Notes under the pieces: generated by a model | The model's input: the letters and a program-made list of their open reading frames with translations, nothing else | Told to the model about the DNA's origin: nothing | The model's database searches: none | Origin: Tubiluchus corallicola | Taxonomy: Eukaryota; Priapulida; Priapulimorpha; Priapulimorphida; Tubiluchidae | Direction: 5' to 3' | DNA length: 64,000 nt | Assembly (NCBI GenBank): GCA_030141605.1 | Contig: JAQGDQ010000006.1 | Coordinates: 1 to 64,000, forward strand | Position numbers and translations under genes: made by a program | In this document: positions 33,430 to 46,261 of the stretch, piece by piece | Position numbering within the stretch: position 1 is the stretch's first letter | Layout of the letters: every line of letters begins with the position of its first letter

Positions 33430-34380
33430 CATTGGACCACACAGTACGTCACTATAATTACTATAACCTTTAACACTCGAGTTCCTTCCTGACACCAATA
33501 AGTTTTTAGTACTTCAATTTACTGCGACGCGTAAATAATTTCGACGGACACGAAGGACAATAGTCAAAGTAAATCTTGTCGATTCAAATTATTGTTTTAT
33601 TTGTTAAGTTAAAGTTTTGTACAAGTTGCGAATCGCACCCGCTCTACTAACCTAAAAATTTGTTGTCGCAAAAGCTAAATTGCCACTATATTAAATTCAT
33701 TTTAGCAGGAATTGAATGCTAAAATTATAATGTACGTGATGAAATTCGTTTCTGCATAAATTTGGTTATTTTGTCTTGCAGTTGCTGGAGCCAATGAGAT
33801 AATTCAAGTCCTTTACAATATTATGCACGAAGTATTTTTGTCTCGCGTAGGACGATAATACAAGCGGAGGTCTCTATTGTCAACAGGTGTTTGTAATTGC
33901 ATCACACTGAATTGGTCCGTAGTGTTTTATGACATCTACAAATCAAACCGCCAGTCGATTTGGACAATTTATGGAGGCACAGAAGGACAGTCTGATCAAA
34001 TACGCGCACGGCTTTTAAAACAACCAAATAAAACTATGCGTTTTATTGCAAGCCACCTTGGTCTACCTTGTGTTGGGCTTATTGTCTCTAAGTACGCATA
34101 ATCTCCTTTATGTATTAAGCATTTAAGTAAAAGTGCATCTGCGGCTTTACGAGTCTCTGGGGAGTGTGCGCATGTCCCTCTGAATAAAAACTGTAAAGAT
34201 TAAATGTCCCATTGGCCAGAATTGTTGCTTCTGTGCGAAAGACACTGCCAATTTGACTTTAATCAGTTAGTTACAAAGGCTTGCCGAAATAACTTATTGC
34301 ACGTCATAATAAAGGTTATTCAAGCCTTTATAAAGTTTCGTATGTTCCTTACGAGGAAAATAGCCGAACCAAGCGTATTG
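33430..34380. other. Gene B intron, no supported feature
   Basis: AT-rich intronic sequence. A 74-codon plus-strand ORF at 33877-34101 has no domain I recognise. Confidence 0.4.
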
Positions 34381-34383
34381 ATA

Positions 34384-34680
34384 ACTAATGCAAGAAAATA
34401 CTAGGCCACTATAAATGTTAAAGAATTTAAGAAACTCCTTAAGACACATATGTTTCAGCAAGTATTTGTGTAATTTTAATAGTTTATCATTGTATGCAAA
34501 AACACTTTACTAGTGTGATCATGTAATTTTTACTGATGATTTTTCCTATGATTCTTTGCTTCCAATGATATTTTAAAGTGATTTTTAGATTCTCGGTGAT
34601 TTTCTTTTATTTTGTCCAGCACCATTGATAATATTATAATATTGTGATGAGTGCTTATAAATAATAAACTGTAAACTGTA
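34384..34680 (+). pseudogene. Possible LINE 3' tail
   Basis: On the plus strand the frame INVKEFKKLLKTHMFQQVFV followed by TAA at 34471 resembles the very C-terminus of CR1/L2/RTE-type ORF2 proteins, which often end with a FK..LKT.LF segment. It is followed by an AT-rich 3' region ending in a tandem AAACTGTAAACTGTAGA at about 34664-34682, such as LINE termini often carry. An in-frame stop lies just upstream, so this would be a short relic in the gene B intron. Confidence 0.4.
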
Positions 34681-35075
34681 GACTAGTAATGATGAAATAA
34701 TACTTAATTTTGTACAAGGATAACTTTTCTATGAAAGATATCCTCAAAACTATTTCGGCATATATGATATAATACATTACTGTAAACATGCTAGCAGCTG
34801 TTTTACAGTAATGTTAATTTTCTTCCCAGAAAAGTTGCAAGGTACTGATGCATGTCCAGAATGAGACACCACCCTCTATTTGGAAACGTGTTGGATAAAT
34901 ACGAAACCCGCGGCGCATGTAATACAGACAATATAGTATGGTATTCAGCAACGTGTGAGTCTTTTCAAAAGCCTTTAGTGGACGTTAGTTTTTGAAACTA
35001 CTTGTCGAGTGGTTAAGCATTTATTGACACTGCCTTCAAAGGAAAACTGCTTACTTGATAGAGAAACTACATCAC

Positions 35076-35254
35076 CTGTAATGGTTGTGTCGTTGGCAGG
35101 ATTAGATTGTAAAAGCTGTTTCTGTCGGCGTCTATGACGTTTACCACTGCAGTGAGCTATGGCCTGCTTACACGAGTTCAAATCTGTATTGCAGATATAG
35201 CAATAGTGGTAAAATTTGGGCCTTGGTGGAGAGAGTGGCTGTTGGGCAAATTTT
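35076..35254 (-). CDS. Gene B exon with U1/JAZ-type zinc finger 1
   Basis: This 179-base minus-strand exon lies between a TTTTTTTTCAG acceptor and a GTGATG donor. Its first base completes Gly with the upstream exon at 40296-40515. It then reads KFAQQPLSPPRPKFYHY and the finger CYICNTDLNSCKQAIAH completed by CSGKRH (C-X2-C-X12-H-X5-H), with a basic RRRQKQLLQ tail as in JAZ fingers. The last base plus the next exon make Gly. The two fingers are separated by a long low-complexity linker, as is common in ZNF385-type proteins. Finger spacing and phase on both sides make this a firm call. Confidence 0.85.
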
Positions 35255-35317
35255 CTGAAAAAAAAATTTTTTTGTAAGTCTTAACTTTGAATATAAACAC
35301 ATTAAATAACAATTTCG

Positions 35318-35404
35318 ATAACATTGTTTCATCATCATTATATTATCATTACCATCATGATCATGATCATGATCATTATTTTTGTCATCTTTATCACCAT
35401 CATT

Positions 35405-35444
<40 letters not shown>

Positions 35445-35490
35445 GGATCTTCATCATTATCATCCTCTACATCGTCAGTAGCAGCATCCA
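35318..35490. repeat. (ATC)n trinucleotide microsatellite
   Basis: A perfect (ATC)n lies at about 35407-35444, flanked by imperfect copies including four CATGAT/GATCAT units near 35356-35376. It reads as poly-Asp, poly-His or poly-Ile in different frames. It lies just beyond the acceptor side of the gene B zinc finger 1 exon. Confidence 0.95.
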
Positions 35491-35599
35491 AATTCCACCA
35501 ATGAACTTAATCTTCGTTATTAGCATCAAGAGCAACAACAAACAATATTATTTGCAGCTATTGCAGCAAAAGCAGCATCATTATAACATGTAATTAATA

Positions 35600-38340
35600 T
35601 CATCGTAACCATAATTTCAATGTTAAATTCTCAAACATAATTTGAAAAGGCGCGATTTTTATTTTTTAGTTATTCCTAAACCGATGTATGGAGCTGTAAA
35701 AAAACTGTGTACGTTGTCAGGCAAATTTTGTCATTTTCTCTGTAGCTCGATCTAAAAACTATAAGAAATCAACTGGTCCACTAGTGGTAATCATTTCTGT
35801 TCTGAGCGAAAGATGGATACAAGAAGGTGAGAGGAAAAAGAACAAAGATGATGATAATGATGGTGCTGCTGCATCATCTTGTCAAGTATAATTGCTAACT
35901 AAATCATTTTGCTAATGATATTATGATTTAATATGATCTTATTGGTCGCTCTATCTAGTTACACTCTTAGTTTTACTTGAAAGGAGAAACATGTTGTTCT
36001 TGGATTTTCCATTTTGGATCCGCCAGGACGTTTACTCAAGTCAACTGACCAAAATTACTTGCTTTAGTATAAAATTGGCACCTTTGACGAGTATCTAAGC
36101 AGAATTTCAGGACAGCAGGCCGACTGCACTTCTGTTTCAATACAATTTGCCCATGCGTGAAAATAAAAGGCATTAGCCTGGACGCACAATAAGTTTGACC
36201 ATGGAAACCAAAGGGCTTGACCAATTCCCACTGGTCAACAGCTGCACAAAGTAGGTCATTTCTTTATTAACAAAAGATGTTCTTACAAATAAGAAAAGCA
36301 GAGCTCAAAAACGCCAGATTAGTTGGTATACTTCAGATCCCAGAGCTGGCCTCGGTTTTGGCCACCCAGTAGAACATTAGGAAACAAAACTTCCGTTAAA
36401 AATCCACTCAAAGAAACATGATTCAAAGCACTTTTTTCAATGGTAAGCATCAATCCAGCTCACAGCGAAAGTTAATAATAGTGTTGCTCTGATTGTGCGC
36501 TCTGATGTCGTGTCGCTGCCGCAACCACTGCCGCCACTGCTACCAGCACCATAACCACCATCACCAGTAGCAGCTGTGTTATCGTTAATGATCTCAGAAT
36601 TATAATCATCATTCGTCATTATTGACAAATAACGTCAAAAAGTCATCTTTATTAATATGATTCTACAAAAATAAACACACTGACGAAAAGTTGTACAATC
36701 AGTTAAATTTTATCTTTCTTTCTAATGCTGTATTAATTGAATAACAATGTCTTTAGAGATAATAACCTGATCACTTGACTCTTTTCAACCTTCATGCCTT
36801 GTTTGGCATTTACTTAAAAAACTGTGACACCACCCTTACTGTTTATACGTAAGCATAAAGAGAGCGAAAAATGTAGAGAAAAGTAATTAATTACAGTTTG
36901 GTTAAAAAACTTGGCCAGGAGGGTGGCCGAGAAAGTGATAATCAGTCACTGGTTAACTTGAAAAATCGAAAGTGAAATACGGCGCATGCAAGTTGTGCCA
37001 GACGTTTCTAAAACCATTTCCTTATAGCTAAGGGCCATACAGCAATATAGCGATAAAAACTTGCTGCAGTAGTTCACGTATTATCATTACAATTGTGGAA
37101 CGTGTACATAGAATTCTGTGAAATATTTTTGTATTTTCATCAGCACAACTGCCAATTGTTCTGGTACGAGTTGTAAAGTTCACAAGCTATACATGAAGGT
37201 GACTGCAGTTGCAAGGAAACGTACGTCAATGTTATCTCACGTTATGTTTTCGACTCAGTAATCAAAAATATAAAACCTGGAAATACAATTTTCTTAATTC
37301 TTAACGAGTTTTATAATAATAATGTTGCTCATACATTGCATTGTTAAAATGGATGTTTTTACAAGCAAGTTTAATAAACAAAACATGTTTTATGTGGTTG
37401 GTAATGAGCTTATGCATAAAGACTGACAAATAAACGTCAAACTGGTATAAACTCCTGACGATGAGGAAGTGAACTAACTAAATCACAATAGTTAAAGTGG
37501 ATTAAAACAGCAAAAACTGCAACGTGTAATTTGTGTGAGGCCGCGTGTAGCTAGGAACCATGTCGTTTAACACAAATAAATATAAGTCAAGGTAAATTCG
37601 GACATCCCGTAGTAAAGAACTCATGATCAATGGAAATGCATTTTGACATTGCTGTTCAGAGTTTTTGTTGAACAACGACGTTGACAACAATAAAGAAGCT
37701 CAGAGGCCGCACAGTTATCATTTAAACGAGTTAGATCCCCTGATGTGGGCTACTGCCTGTTTTAATAATGTATGTTATAATGATGTTAAATCGATTTTTA
37801 AGGTTTTACAGTTTTAGGTAGTCTATTTACCAATATATACATGTACTAACAAAATCAGGACTTTGGGAAGATAAAACATTTAACGAATTTGCGAGGAGAG
37901 TCTCCGGAGCAACATGAATCAGTCTCAAAACAGTTCTAAGCAATGATGTAGCAATAAAACTTAATACAGAGGATTAAGACCCTTTTTTCTTTGCAACTAA
38001 TCTTTGTCGGTGCTTTATTTTCTCTGGTGATGAACATGATGTGAACTGGTTGATTCTTTTATTGTTTTGCTCCATGTATTGAGTGCGCTATACGTCACTC
38101 ATCTGGACGTTTTTCTGTTGATGAATATCTGACATTGTTCTGCTATTTAATTTTTTAATATGAAAAATCTATGGAGTAATAACTTAAAAAGTACTAAAAC
38201 TATAAACTTATAATTTTCGCAGCCAAAAGCTAATGTATTGTAATATCATACTGCGAAGATTCAACTTTGTAGACCACTCGCTTCTTATATTGTTGCAATC
38301 TAAACTTTGGCCACCAAAATTATACTTTATATATTAAGTG
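35600..38340. other. Gene B intron, no supported feature
   Basis: The intron between the 35254 and 40296 exons continues here. A minus-strand Gly/Ser-rich ORF (36437-36628) looks tempting, but the flanking exons already join in phase without it. Confidence 0.45.
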
Positions 38341-38352
38341 TGAAAAAAGATG

Positions 38353-38354
<2 letters not shown>

Positions 38355-38383
<29 letters not shown>
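38355..38383. repeat. (TA)n microsatellite
   Basis: About 14 TA repeats within AT-rich gene B intron sequence. Confidence 0.95.
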
Positions 38384-40295
38384 AATTTTTTTCTCACATG
38401 TTACTTTACATGTAATAAGGCGAGTACACTGTACTCTTTCGTAGCGCGAGTAGTGCTGTTTATACCGTTATGTGATTGTTTAGGTGCAATAGGTAGAGCA
38501 AAACTGATATAACAGCCCAAAAGTGACAAGAAAGCTGAACGTCTGCGGAAATCAAAATATTTAAGCGAATTTCCCAGTTTTCTTATTAGATTTCAGTGAA
38601 GTTCCAGTGCTAAGCAAACCCTTCCTTTCCTGTAGGCTTACCCCATGCGCACGGACGCACATAGTTGAATGCATGAACCACCCCGGTCAATGACAGAACA
38701 GGTATGAAGATAATTTCAAATCATCAGCAAACATACTGTGTTGGCTTATGTGCTTTATCGCCGGGTTCATAACAGTTAAATGAAGTGTATCACGCTTTTC
38801 ACGTAGACTCATTTAATAAGTTTATATCTGAAACTACAAAACTGTATGCGACAGCATGTGGACTGAAGTGATATGAAATCTCATTCAATTTAGCTGACAA
38901 AGTAAAATAATGTAGATCTCTAATTCAAAAACGAGTGGTATTAGAATGGCCAATGACATATAATCTCGTTAAGCAGGCTTATCCTGGATCGTGTCAAAGT
39001 AATTTGAAACAGTTGTCACAGTTAAAATCCCAGATCAATTGTTTTGATTATGCAGTACTAGAGTTAGAAGTTTTAGCTAGCCTAGGCACCGCTTTAGGAT
39101 AATCTTTAGTGGCAATGCTTAACTTGGCATCCTCAAAGTGAAGGTTAAATGAAAGTTCTGAGAGAACGTCCATGTGACACACGTACAAGTCATACGTTTG
39201 AAATTATGCGAATATTATTTAGAGATAAACTAATCTGGCTCCATGTTTTAGAATATACTGGCCACAAGATGCAATTGTGGATTAATTAAGATACTGTTGT
39301 GATGTAAAGACAGTGAGATATGATATGTTTAAGACATTAGTTAGCTAGACTGCAGGACATGGATTGGCGTAAATTCCATTTTGAATAATCCAGGACATGG
39401 GGTGTAGTAGGATCCCATTTTTGACCGTTGCGAGATCTCAGCCAAGTGACGGCTTTCGGATATGGTATGGGCTTACCTAAACCTCCCTGTCAAGTAAGTG
39501 AAGTAAGTCAATCAGCCTCCAAGTCACCTAGTTTGATCAGTAAATGCATGAGTAACAGTCAGGAAATCGCTTCTAGGATTATCACCTGCCACATTAGTTC
39601 AGGCTGTTTTTCTGTTTTAGAGGCATAGCTAAGACATCTTTGTTAATACATTAGCTCAACAATCTTGGAGAATAGTAATTGATAATACAGTGTAGTGAGA
39701 TACCGGCCTTGCCACAGTCATCAACATAATAAGAGCTTGAACCGTTATAAGTGCTGGATAATGGATATCTACTTGCAGTATGCCGAACTATGTAAAATGC
39801 TTTTTTATTCATGGCATTGATTGTTGGTAATTTCTATACATATATAATACGGTTTTGCATCGAAAATGCCCCATTATAAATATCTTGAACACCAAATAAA
39901 GGTTCGTAATAAATTTCAGGATACAGAAAGAACACTACAGAACAATGTACTACACTACAGGTTAAAACTGTGAAACATTGTTTTAATTGATGAGACCTTG
40001 ATGCATTCATAAAACTTATATCAAGCAATAAGTAAAGCCTGAAAGAAAAAGCAGAGAATCATGTTCACATCATAGGAATGTAGAAAACTGTGTTTGGATA
40101 AAATATTCTAATGAGAGTATTTGATTTTCATTTTTTTCATATTAAGAGAAAAAATTTAAGATTAAAATTTAAATTCGTGACTAGTTATCAACATAAAGTA
40201 TAAAGGTGTAAAAGGACAAAATAAATTTTCTACTTATATACCATCTGCAAACTTTTTTGGTTGTTGAAGCTAAATATGTCATTTATATAACTCAC

Positions 40296-40515
40296 CCTTC
40301 TGGTGGAGGATATCCCAAAGTTGGCTGTTGATTTTGTAAACACTGACTTTGCATATATGATGCGTTTACAGGCGGAATTGATGTATTAACTGTTGGCATC
40401 TGACTTGGCACCATAGCATTTTCCTGTGGCATATAATATGCCTGGCCGCCAGTATAAAACACATGAGAAACAATTGGTCCTGCTACGACCATATTGACGT
40501 TTTTGTTCGAAGAAT
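40296..40515 (-). CDS. Gene B exon, N-terminal Pro/Gln/Tyr-rich region
   Basis: This 220-base minus-strand exon has an acceptor TTTTCTCAACAG and a GTGAGT donor. It takes one base from upstream, reads SSNKNVNMVVAGPIVSHVFY, and continues through a Met/Pro/Gln-rich stretch ending LGYPPPEG. Two bases are shared with the next exon. The low-complexity composition is usual upstream of the fingers in this family. Met at 40490-40492 is a possible start if the preceding exon is untranslated. No upstream coding exon was identified, so the 5' end of gene B remains unknown. Confidence 0.75.
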
Positions 40516-42025
40516 CTGTTGAGAAAATTGTTGCGATACTTAATTTTTTGAAGGCAATTATTGATCAACAATAGTCACTACAATCCTCTTCAAAAGCACA
40601 TATTCATTTCTGTTCGAAGGTTTTTAATAGCAGTCGCAATTTTTTCTTCCACTTAAGTATATCTAATGTTCGATCCAAGCTGTCATATCGCAGTTATGTG
40701 TACCATAATCAAATCTCTGGCAAATAATCAGTTCTCGCACTTCAGAACAATAAAGTCTAGTAAACCAAATCAACAGATCAGTTGATGAGTATTTTGCCAG
40801 GTGCGTTGTCATAGTCACTTTCACTCTCTACTTGAATGTTCGCTCACGACTACTGAACTACTGACTACATCGCTAAACGGGTGAGTGCTTCCCACAGTTA
40901 CACCCTTTTTCTCACAGTTACCAGTGTGATACATATTGGGTAGCCACTGTAACCGCCTAGCAGCAGAATTCGGGAATGGTCCAGAAAGAGGAAACGTAAA
41001 TACGATAGCTGCGTTCAGTTAATGATAGGTTTCGGGATTGTTAGTGCGTTAAAAAATGTCGATTTCCTCTGTCGTGAATCCAAATAGATTACTGCACACA
41101 GTTAATGATTTTTCTGCCTGGGCGCATCTTTCTGTACCCATCTGTGAATTACAACAGCCGTGTAGCAAGTCATCGGGTGATCACTTGTGTCACCACAAAA
41201 GGCTCTCCAACCAAACCGGGTCGTCCATCAAGGACGGCTCCTTTCACCCATTTGATTAGGTATTATGTGCTCCGAATTGCTTGTGCTTTGTAACAAATAA
41301 TTATGCATAGTCCACATACATACCACGCCGGCCCTTTACAAAAGAGCGTCTCTTATTCCAAAAGTTATTCTGCCGTCACAGATATTGCTTACCTGTATAC
41401 TAGCTGAATCTATCTGGACCAAATCTGGATTGCTTATTACTTAAGGTGATTCAGTAGCACAATTAGTAGCTTAATACCAAGTTTGAAATGAGTCTTGCTG
41501 GATTATCTTATAAAAGTAGGTCTGATGTGCTGTTGTTGTTCAGGTACGTACATGTGGCAACTTGCAATTTAGGTTTCGGGCTTTTGAATAGCTACGACGA
41601 AAAAAAATCGAAGCAGCGTGTCACTATAACATTTGCGGTTGTAAGCGTTTTTCGCAGATAGCTGTTGATTATTTAATAATGAATTTCATCAATATTATCA
41701 CTGTTGGGGTACTGCAGCTTAATTTTGGTTTTCTCCAAACCATAGTTTTGATGTGAAATTGTTTACCAACTTTCTATTTTTACTTTGATTATAATCACAA
41801 CAGCTTAAAGGGAGCATTAACAAATATTTTATCCGACCTTTCCATCATGGCAAATTCTTGAAAGAAACATCTTTATCCCTAATTTTATACTAACAAATCT
41901 CTGTTTGTTTTATTTTGCCAGATATTGTATTGTTGAAAGTATTTTTTAAACTGTAAATAATAAAAGAACTATTAATAAATATCCAGATCTATGTATATGT
42001 GTTTCTATGCGTTTCAGAGTACACT
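40516..42025. other. 5' flank or intron of gene B, no supported exon
   Basis: The 40860-41260 segment is less AT-rich and has overlapping short ORFs on both strands, without domains. A minus-strand donor-like CAG/GTAAGC at about 41391 has no open frame in the needed phase. Confidence 0.35.
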
Positions 42026-42027
42026 GT

Positions 42028-42085
42028 AATGTACTTTGTAATGGTTAGCATTGCAGACGGTCTTGTGTTCAAGTCCCAGTGGAAG
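42028..42085 (+). repeat. Decayed tRNA-like or SINE-head sequence
   Basis: TAATGGTTAGCAT resembles a tRNA D-arm, and GTGTTCAAGTCCCAGTGG about 20 bases later resembles the T-arm and B-box (consensus GGTTCRANYCC). The gap is too short for an intact anticodon arm, so it is a deleted tRNA pseudogene or the head of a tRNA-derived SINE. No clear tail or second copy was seen in the window. Confidence 0.4.
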
Positions 42086-42089
42086 TGCA

Positions 42090-45000
42090 ACATTTTAGAA
42101 AATTTTCTAATTTAGTATTATTTTCCTGCGTTTACGTTATTTAGAAAAAATTTCATTATTTACAGTTGTAGTCTTGACAATGGCAAGATTTGAAATCCTA
42201 CCGGACTATTTTGCACCTATTTTTATAGTCTGTTAAAATACGATTACGCTTACGGATCCTTAAAAATTTATTATATTTTTTGGTGTTTAAAAAGAGCGCC
42301 TTGTGCTCTTTCTTCTATTTTGAAATTCGCACGTTTCTGAATTGTTGACTTTTAATGACGAAGTACGCGCAAGAAAATCGTTAAGGTGATTATAATCATG
42401 CAATTCAAGAATTATTGTAGATCAGCAAACACAAAATTTTTCACGAAATTATAGAAGAACGCCCAATTAAAGGCATAAGAAGCTAGAGCCTTGAGACATG
42501 AGTGCGCATGTTACCCGGATTTTTGTTTTTGTACGAGAAATTCGGTTTCACACGAGAAATTCTGGAGAGAAATTGTCATGGTTTGTGGACGAATTGTTAT
42601 TATTTCTTACAAAAATCTTATCTGGTTATGCTCTGTATCTCTTGTGAGAGTTTTAGTGAAATCAGAAGTTTATTTTGTTTTTCCAAATTTATTCCGAATA
42701 ACTGAAATGGTACTAATTGGCCACTAGCATAACAACAGTTACCCATTTTCAAGTTGTTGGGTTAATAATGTATTGAGCATGCAGATTTTATACTGCTACT
42801 TCTACACGCGGCAGAGCATGCTACAACTTACAAATGCACTACGTATTTAATTAGTTATAGTTCTCACTCTTTAGAGCCATAACTAAAAAATTAATCACCT
42901 TGCGTAGTAATATTATAAACTGCTCTCTTTCAGTATGTACATTACAACAAGTCTTCATAAGTTCAGCCAGGAGCAGTTCTAATCCCTAATTAAGCAGTTA
43001 GACATGTCACATTCCCGAACGGTGAATCATGGCAAACATCCAGAACTGGGAAAACACCAGAATCTTGCTTTGTGCAGACGGTCACGACACGCGCCAAGGT
43101 CCTTTTCAGGGAAAAAATGCAGCTGAGCACTCCGCCCAATATAAATCACTTCCCACGCTGTTAATGGCGCATAACTCGCGTCGTAACATACGTTGTAGAA
43201 GTTCTGAGGAAATTACGGTGTCCTGACAGAAGAAAATTAAAAATGTGTAAATGTTTCGGCTTACATTTTACAGTTCTGTAGATTCTCATTTTCATAGTGA
43301 CAGTAAAACAAAGTTTTAAAATTCCATTTATTTGAATTTTTATTCCAAAAAATATGCCGCCATTTAAAATGGCAAAAAATTGAATAATTTTCTTCCAGCA
43401 GTGCAGAAGAACTTAATTGGCGAATTATGTTCACAATGGAATACCAAATTTGAATTTTACCATTATATTTATAGTGATTACTGTAATCTCTTGTCATTTT
43501 TGGATACGATAAAACTAACGTTTAATTAAAACTCCTAAGAAGCGCCGTTTTGAATTTTATCTGTGTTTGTTTTGTGAAATTATCCTTCTGAGTTTTCACA
43601 CTTTTCGACAAATTAGGGTCAACAATGGGTGGGAAATGTTTAAGAGCAAACAAGTAACTTGAATCGCTTGAAAAAACGGGGCCAACCTTGAGGAAAGTGA
43701 ACGTGACGTGTTGGTGCAAATGAAAGTTTCGACTGACGAAGTATTTTTGTGAAAAACAGAGAACCACGTAAATTTTTTACAATTCTTTTAATTAAGCACT
43801 AAGATAAATGACCTTTTAAGTAGTTGACACCAGCTTTGATATATTGAAACTACAGGTCACACAGTAGTAAGAAAACTTGTAATTACGAGTCCTTATAAGT
43901 AATGTCGCCTGTTTACAAAGGTGGCCTTGTCGTTACACGTATTTATTAAGTTTTGGCATTTTTATGCACTAAAAGTAGAGATTTGTGCTTTTTAAAATAG
44001 AAAAGGCCAAACGTCAATTGCTCTAGAAAAATTCCCACAGTAATTGCAATTCGCAAGGGTTAAGAATTGCGTGATTTGCAGATTTTCACATCTCTCACTT
44101 CAAACATGAAAGATATAAGCGGGCTAAAATATGAGAAAACGACGAGAGCCACAGCTTTGGAGGTTTCTCACTTAAAATTGCACTCTATATGCCCGTCCTT
44201 TACAATAAATTCAAATTTTTTACAGATTGCGTCATCGATAGAAACTACATAATTCTCATATAAATAAGTCGAACAATAGACAAGCCTGTATAATTGTGTT
44301 CTTCTGTCAATACGAACAAATAAAATGCATGTTAAAAATGCATAAAAAATTAGGAAAAAGTGGAGGTGGCGGCAAGAAGACAGACGAGACAGAATATGAA
44401 GAAAGGGTTAAGAAAAAAGCCATCAGAAATTGGGTAAAGATGGAAGCAAGAAGACAGATTACAGAAGAAAGGAAAGTAGATTTCTGTCTATGTGGACGTA
44501 TTTAAAAAACGCAATATTATTATGCAGTTGTAAAATTCCTCTGAGTTACGTACCATAGTAATAAAGAGTTTTAGTGATAAAACTAATAATTACTGTGATG
44601 TGAGAAACGTAATAAAACCGCTAAAAACATTTACATTGTGTGTGCTGGAATGTAACGGCAAGAGTGATAATTGGTAGTAATAAATCTAGGATATCCCGAC
44701 AAAATCCACAAAATAACTCGCATTTTGTCATGACGTGCTGTAATCAAAAATGATTTATTGTCCTGTCCCCAATAACATGCTCACACAGACGCCATTGATT
44801 TATTTTACATGATTGCCATTCTGGATTCACAAAAAAGAGGAAGAGTGAAACAATAACAATATAGATTGGGCTGTTTCTCTTTCTGCTATTAAACTGAAAG
44901 TGCCTCTTCTACTTTATGCTAATAATTATTGCTTCGATTACAACACAGTTATACCATTTATTTCCCTCATGTTTTTCGAAATTTGTTTCGATCTTGAAAT

Positions 45001-45560
45001 TTAAAATAGGAATGAGTAGTATGGAATGTGAAATATTGGTGTTGTCCAACTGCTTGACCGTTCCCCGAATTCCGGTTGTCGTAAAAAATAGAATACGGGG
45101 TAACGTCACAATATTAAAAAACTGATAAATTGTTACATGAACAACGAGAAGGAGAACAGCATCACGGTAAAACAAGCCTCTTTATAGAGTTACTTCGCAG
45201 TTTGAGTTTCCCAGTAGAAATTACTCATAAATGTTGCTAAGTTAAATGTATTTGATAACTTCTACTATCAGCTAAAATAGATTTGGTGATATGCCCGAGG
45301 TATCCTTCAACACAACAAAATCAGGAGTGTAGGCGTAAACTGATTCTGCGCACATAGATCAAACTTTCGTTATGATCATCCAAATTGTGTGCTAAAATAT
45401 TTCAACTATAAATGTGTAGGCTACATTTTGACCTCCCTGTTTTGTAGCAATTGTAAAAGCATGCTTGGCCATTCATTGACGCTTCCGTTATAAACTGAAA
45501 AAGGAGCTTACGTTTTTTCGTACAGTAGAATTATAGTCACCAGTTCAGCCGAGCTACTAA
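42090..45560. other. AT-rich intergenic stretch
   Basis: No supported gene. A plus-strand Lys/Glu-rich 69-codon ORF at 44296-44505 (KKKAIRNWVKMEARRQ) has no recognised family and no matching splice neighbours. Confidence 0.4.
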
Positions 45561-45844
45561 TAAAAAACATTTTCTTATGTGTGGTCTTCTGACATGCGCG
45601 TATGCCTGTGTGCTTTCCACACGTTTGTTTGTCCGATAGCCGTTTTGTCGATCCATTCATCCGTGTGGTCAGCACGGTCGTGCAGGGTGAGTGGCCACTG
45701 CCGAGGTCCAGTGAACCTAATGTCAGTAATTATTGTCAATCATGATTCTCATACATGCAGTTCAACCAAGAAAAGCTATCCGGTAAATAAGTGAGAAAAC
45801 AAAATTGGTAAATAGTGTTTACATAGGAGTTAGTTGAACGAAAA

Positions 45845-46240
45845 ATGAACGCCAAAACATTCAATGGGTTTTCTGGATCAGTTGCAATACGAAATATAAC
45901 TTGTGCGCATGCGTTGGACCTGAGAGTATGTTTTGGCGTAGCATTTTCATGTTCCGTTGCTTTCGTTCTGTTTCGTTGCCTTTTGAGCCCAAAAATTTGC
46001 TTTTTTTCCTGCAGCAGTGCACCTCAACACATAGCCGCTAAATTTTTAGATAAAAGACCTAGTCGTGTGCGATCTTTCTCTCTCTCTTCTGTTCTCTCAA
46101 TCTCTTTTTTCTTCTGTATTTTCCGTTCCTCCATACCCCTGGCCTACACGTCTCTAGATGTAGGCAAAGGAGTCCGTAGAGTTTGGATCCTTCTACATCT
46201 TCTCTTTTCCTCTTTTTATGTGTTCGGTTACCTCACTTGC
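45845..46240 (+). other. Possible first exon or promoter region (unproven)
   Basis: A 136-codon plus-strand ORF begins at 45845. A GTAAGA donor-like site follows CTTGCCTG at 46241, so a first exon running to about 46240 is possible. Near its start, TGCGCATGCGT (about 45905-45915) matches the palindromic NRF1-type promoter motif. The translated product is Ser/Phe/Cys-rich without a domain, and the second half is a CT-rich tract, so an untranslated first exon is as likely as a coding one. Confidence 0.25.
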
Positions 46241-46261
46241 CTGGTAAGATTTTAAAGGATT

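Noticed and set aside
36437-36628. Gly/Ser-rich minus-strand ORF as an extra gene B exon
   Set aside because: The flanking exons join in phase without it, and I saw no matching acceptor and donor pair.
41360-41430. Minus-strand 40-base micro-exon upstream of gene B
   Set aside because: It has a plausible donor, but the required phase contains a TAG stop. At best it would be untranslated.
44296-44505. Lys/Glu-rich plus-strand ORF as a coiled-coil gene
   Set aside because: Isolated, short and purine-rich, with no recognised domain or splice context.
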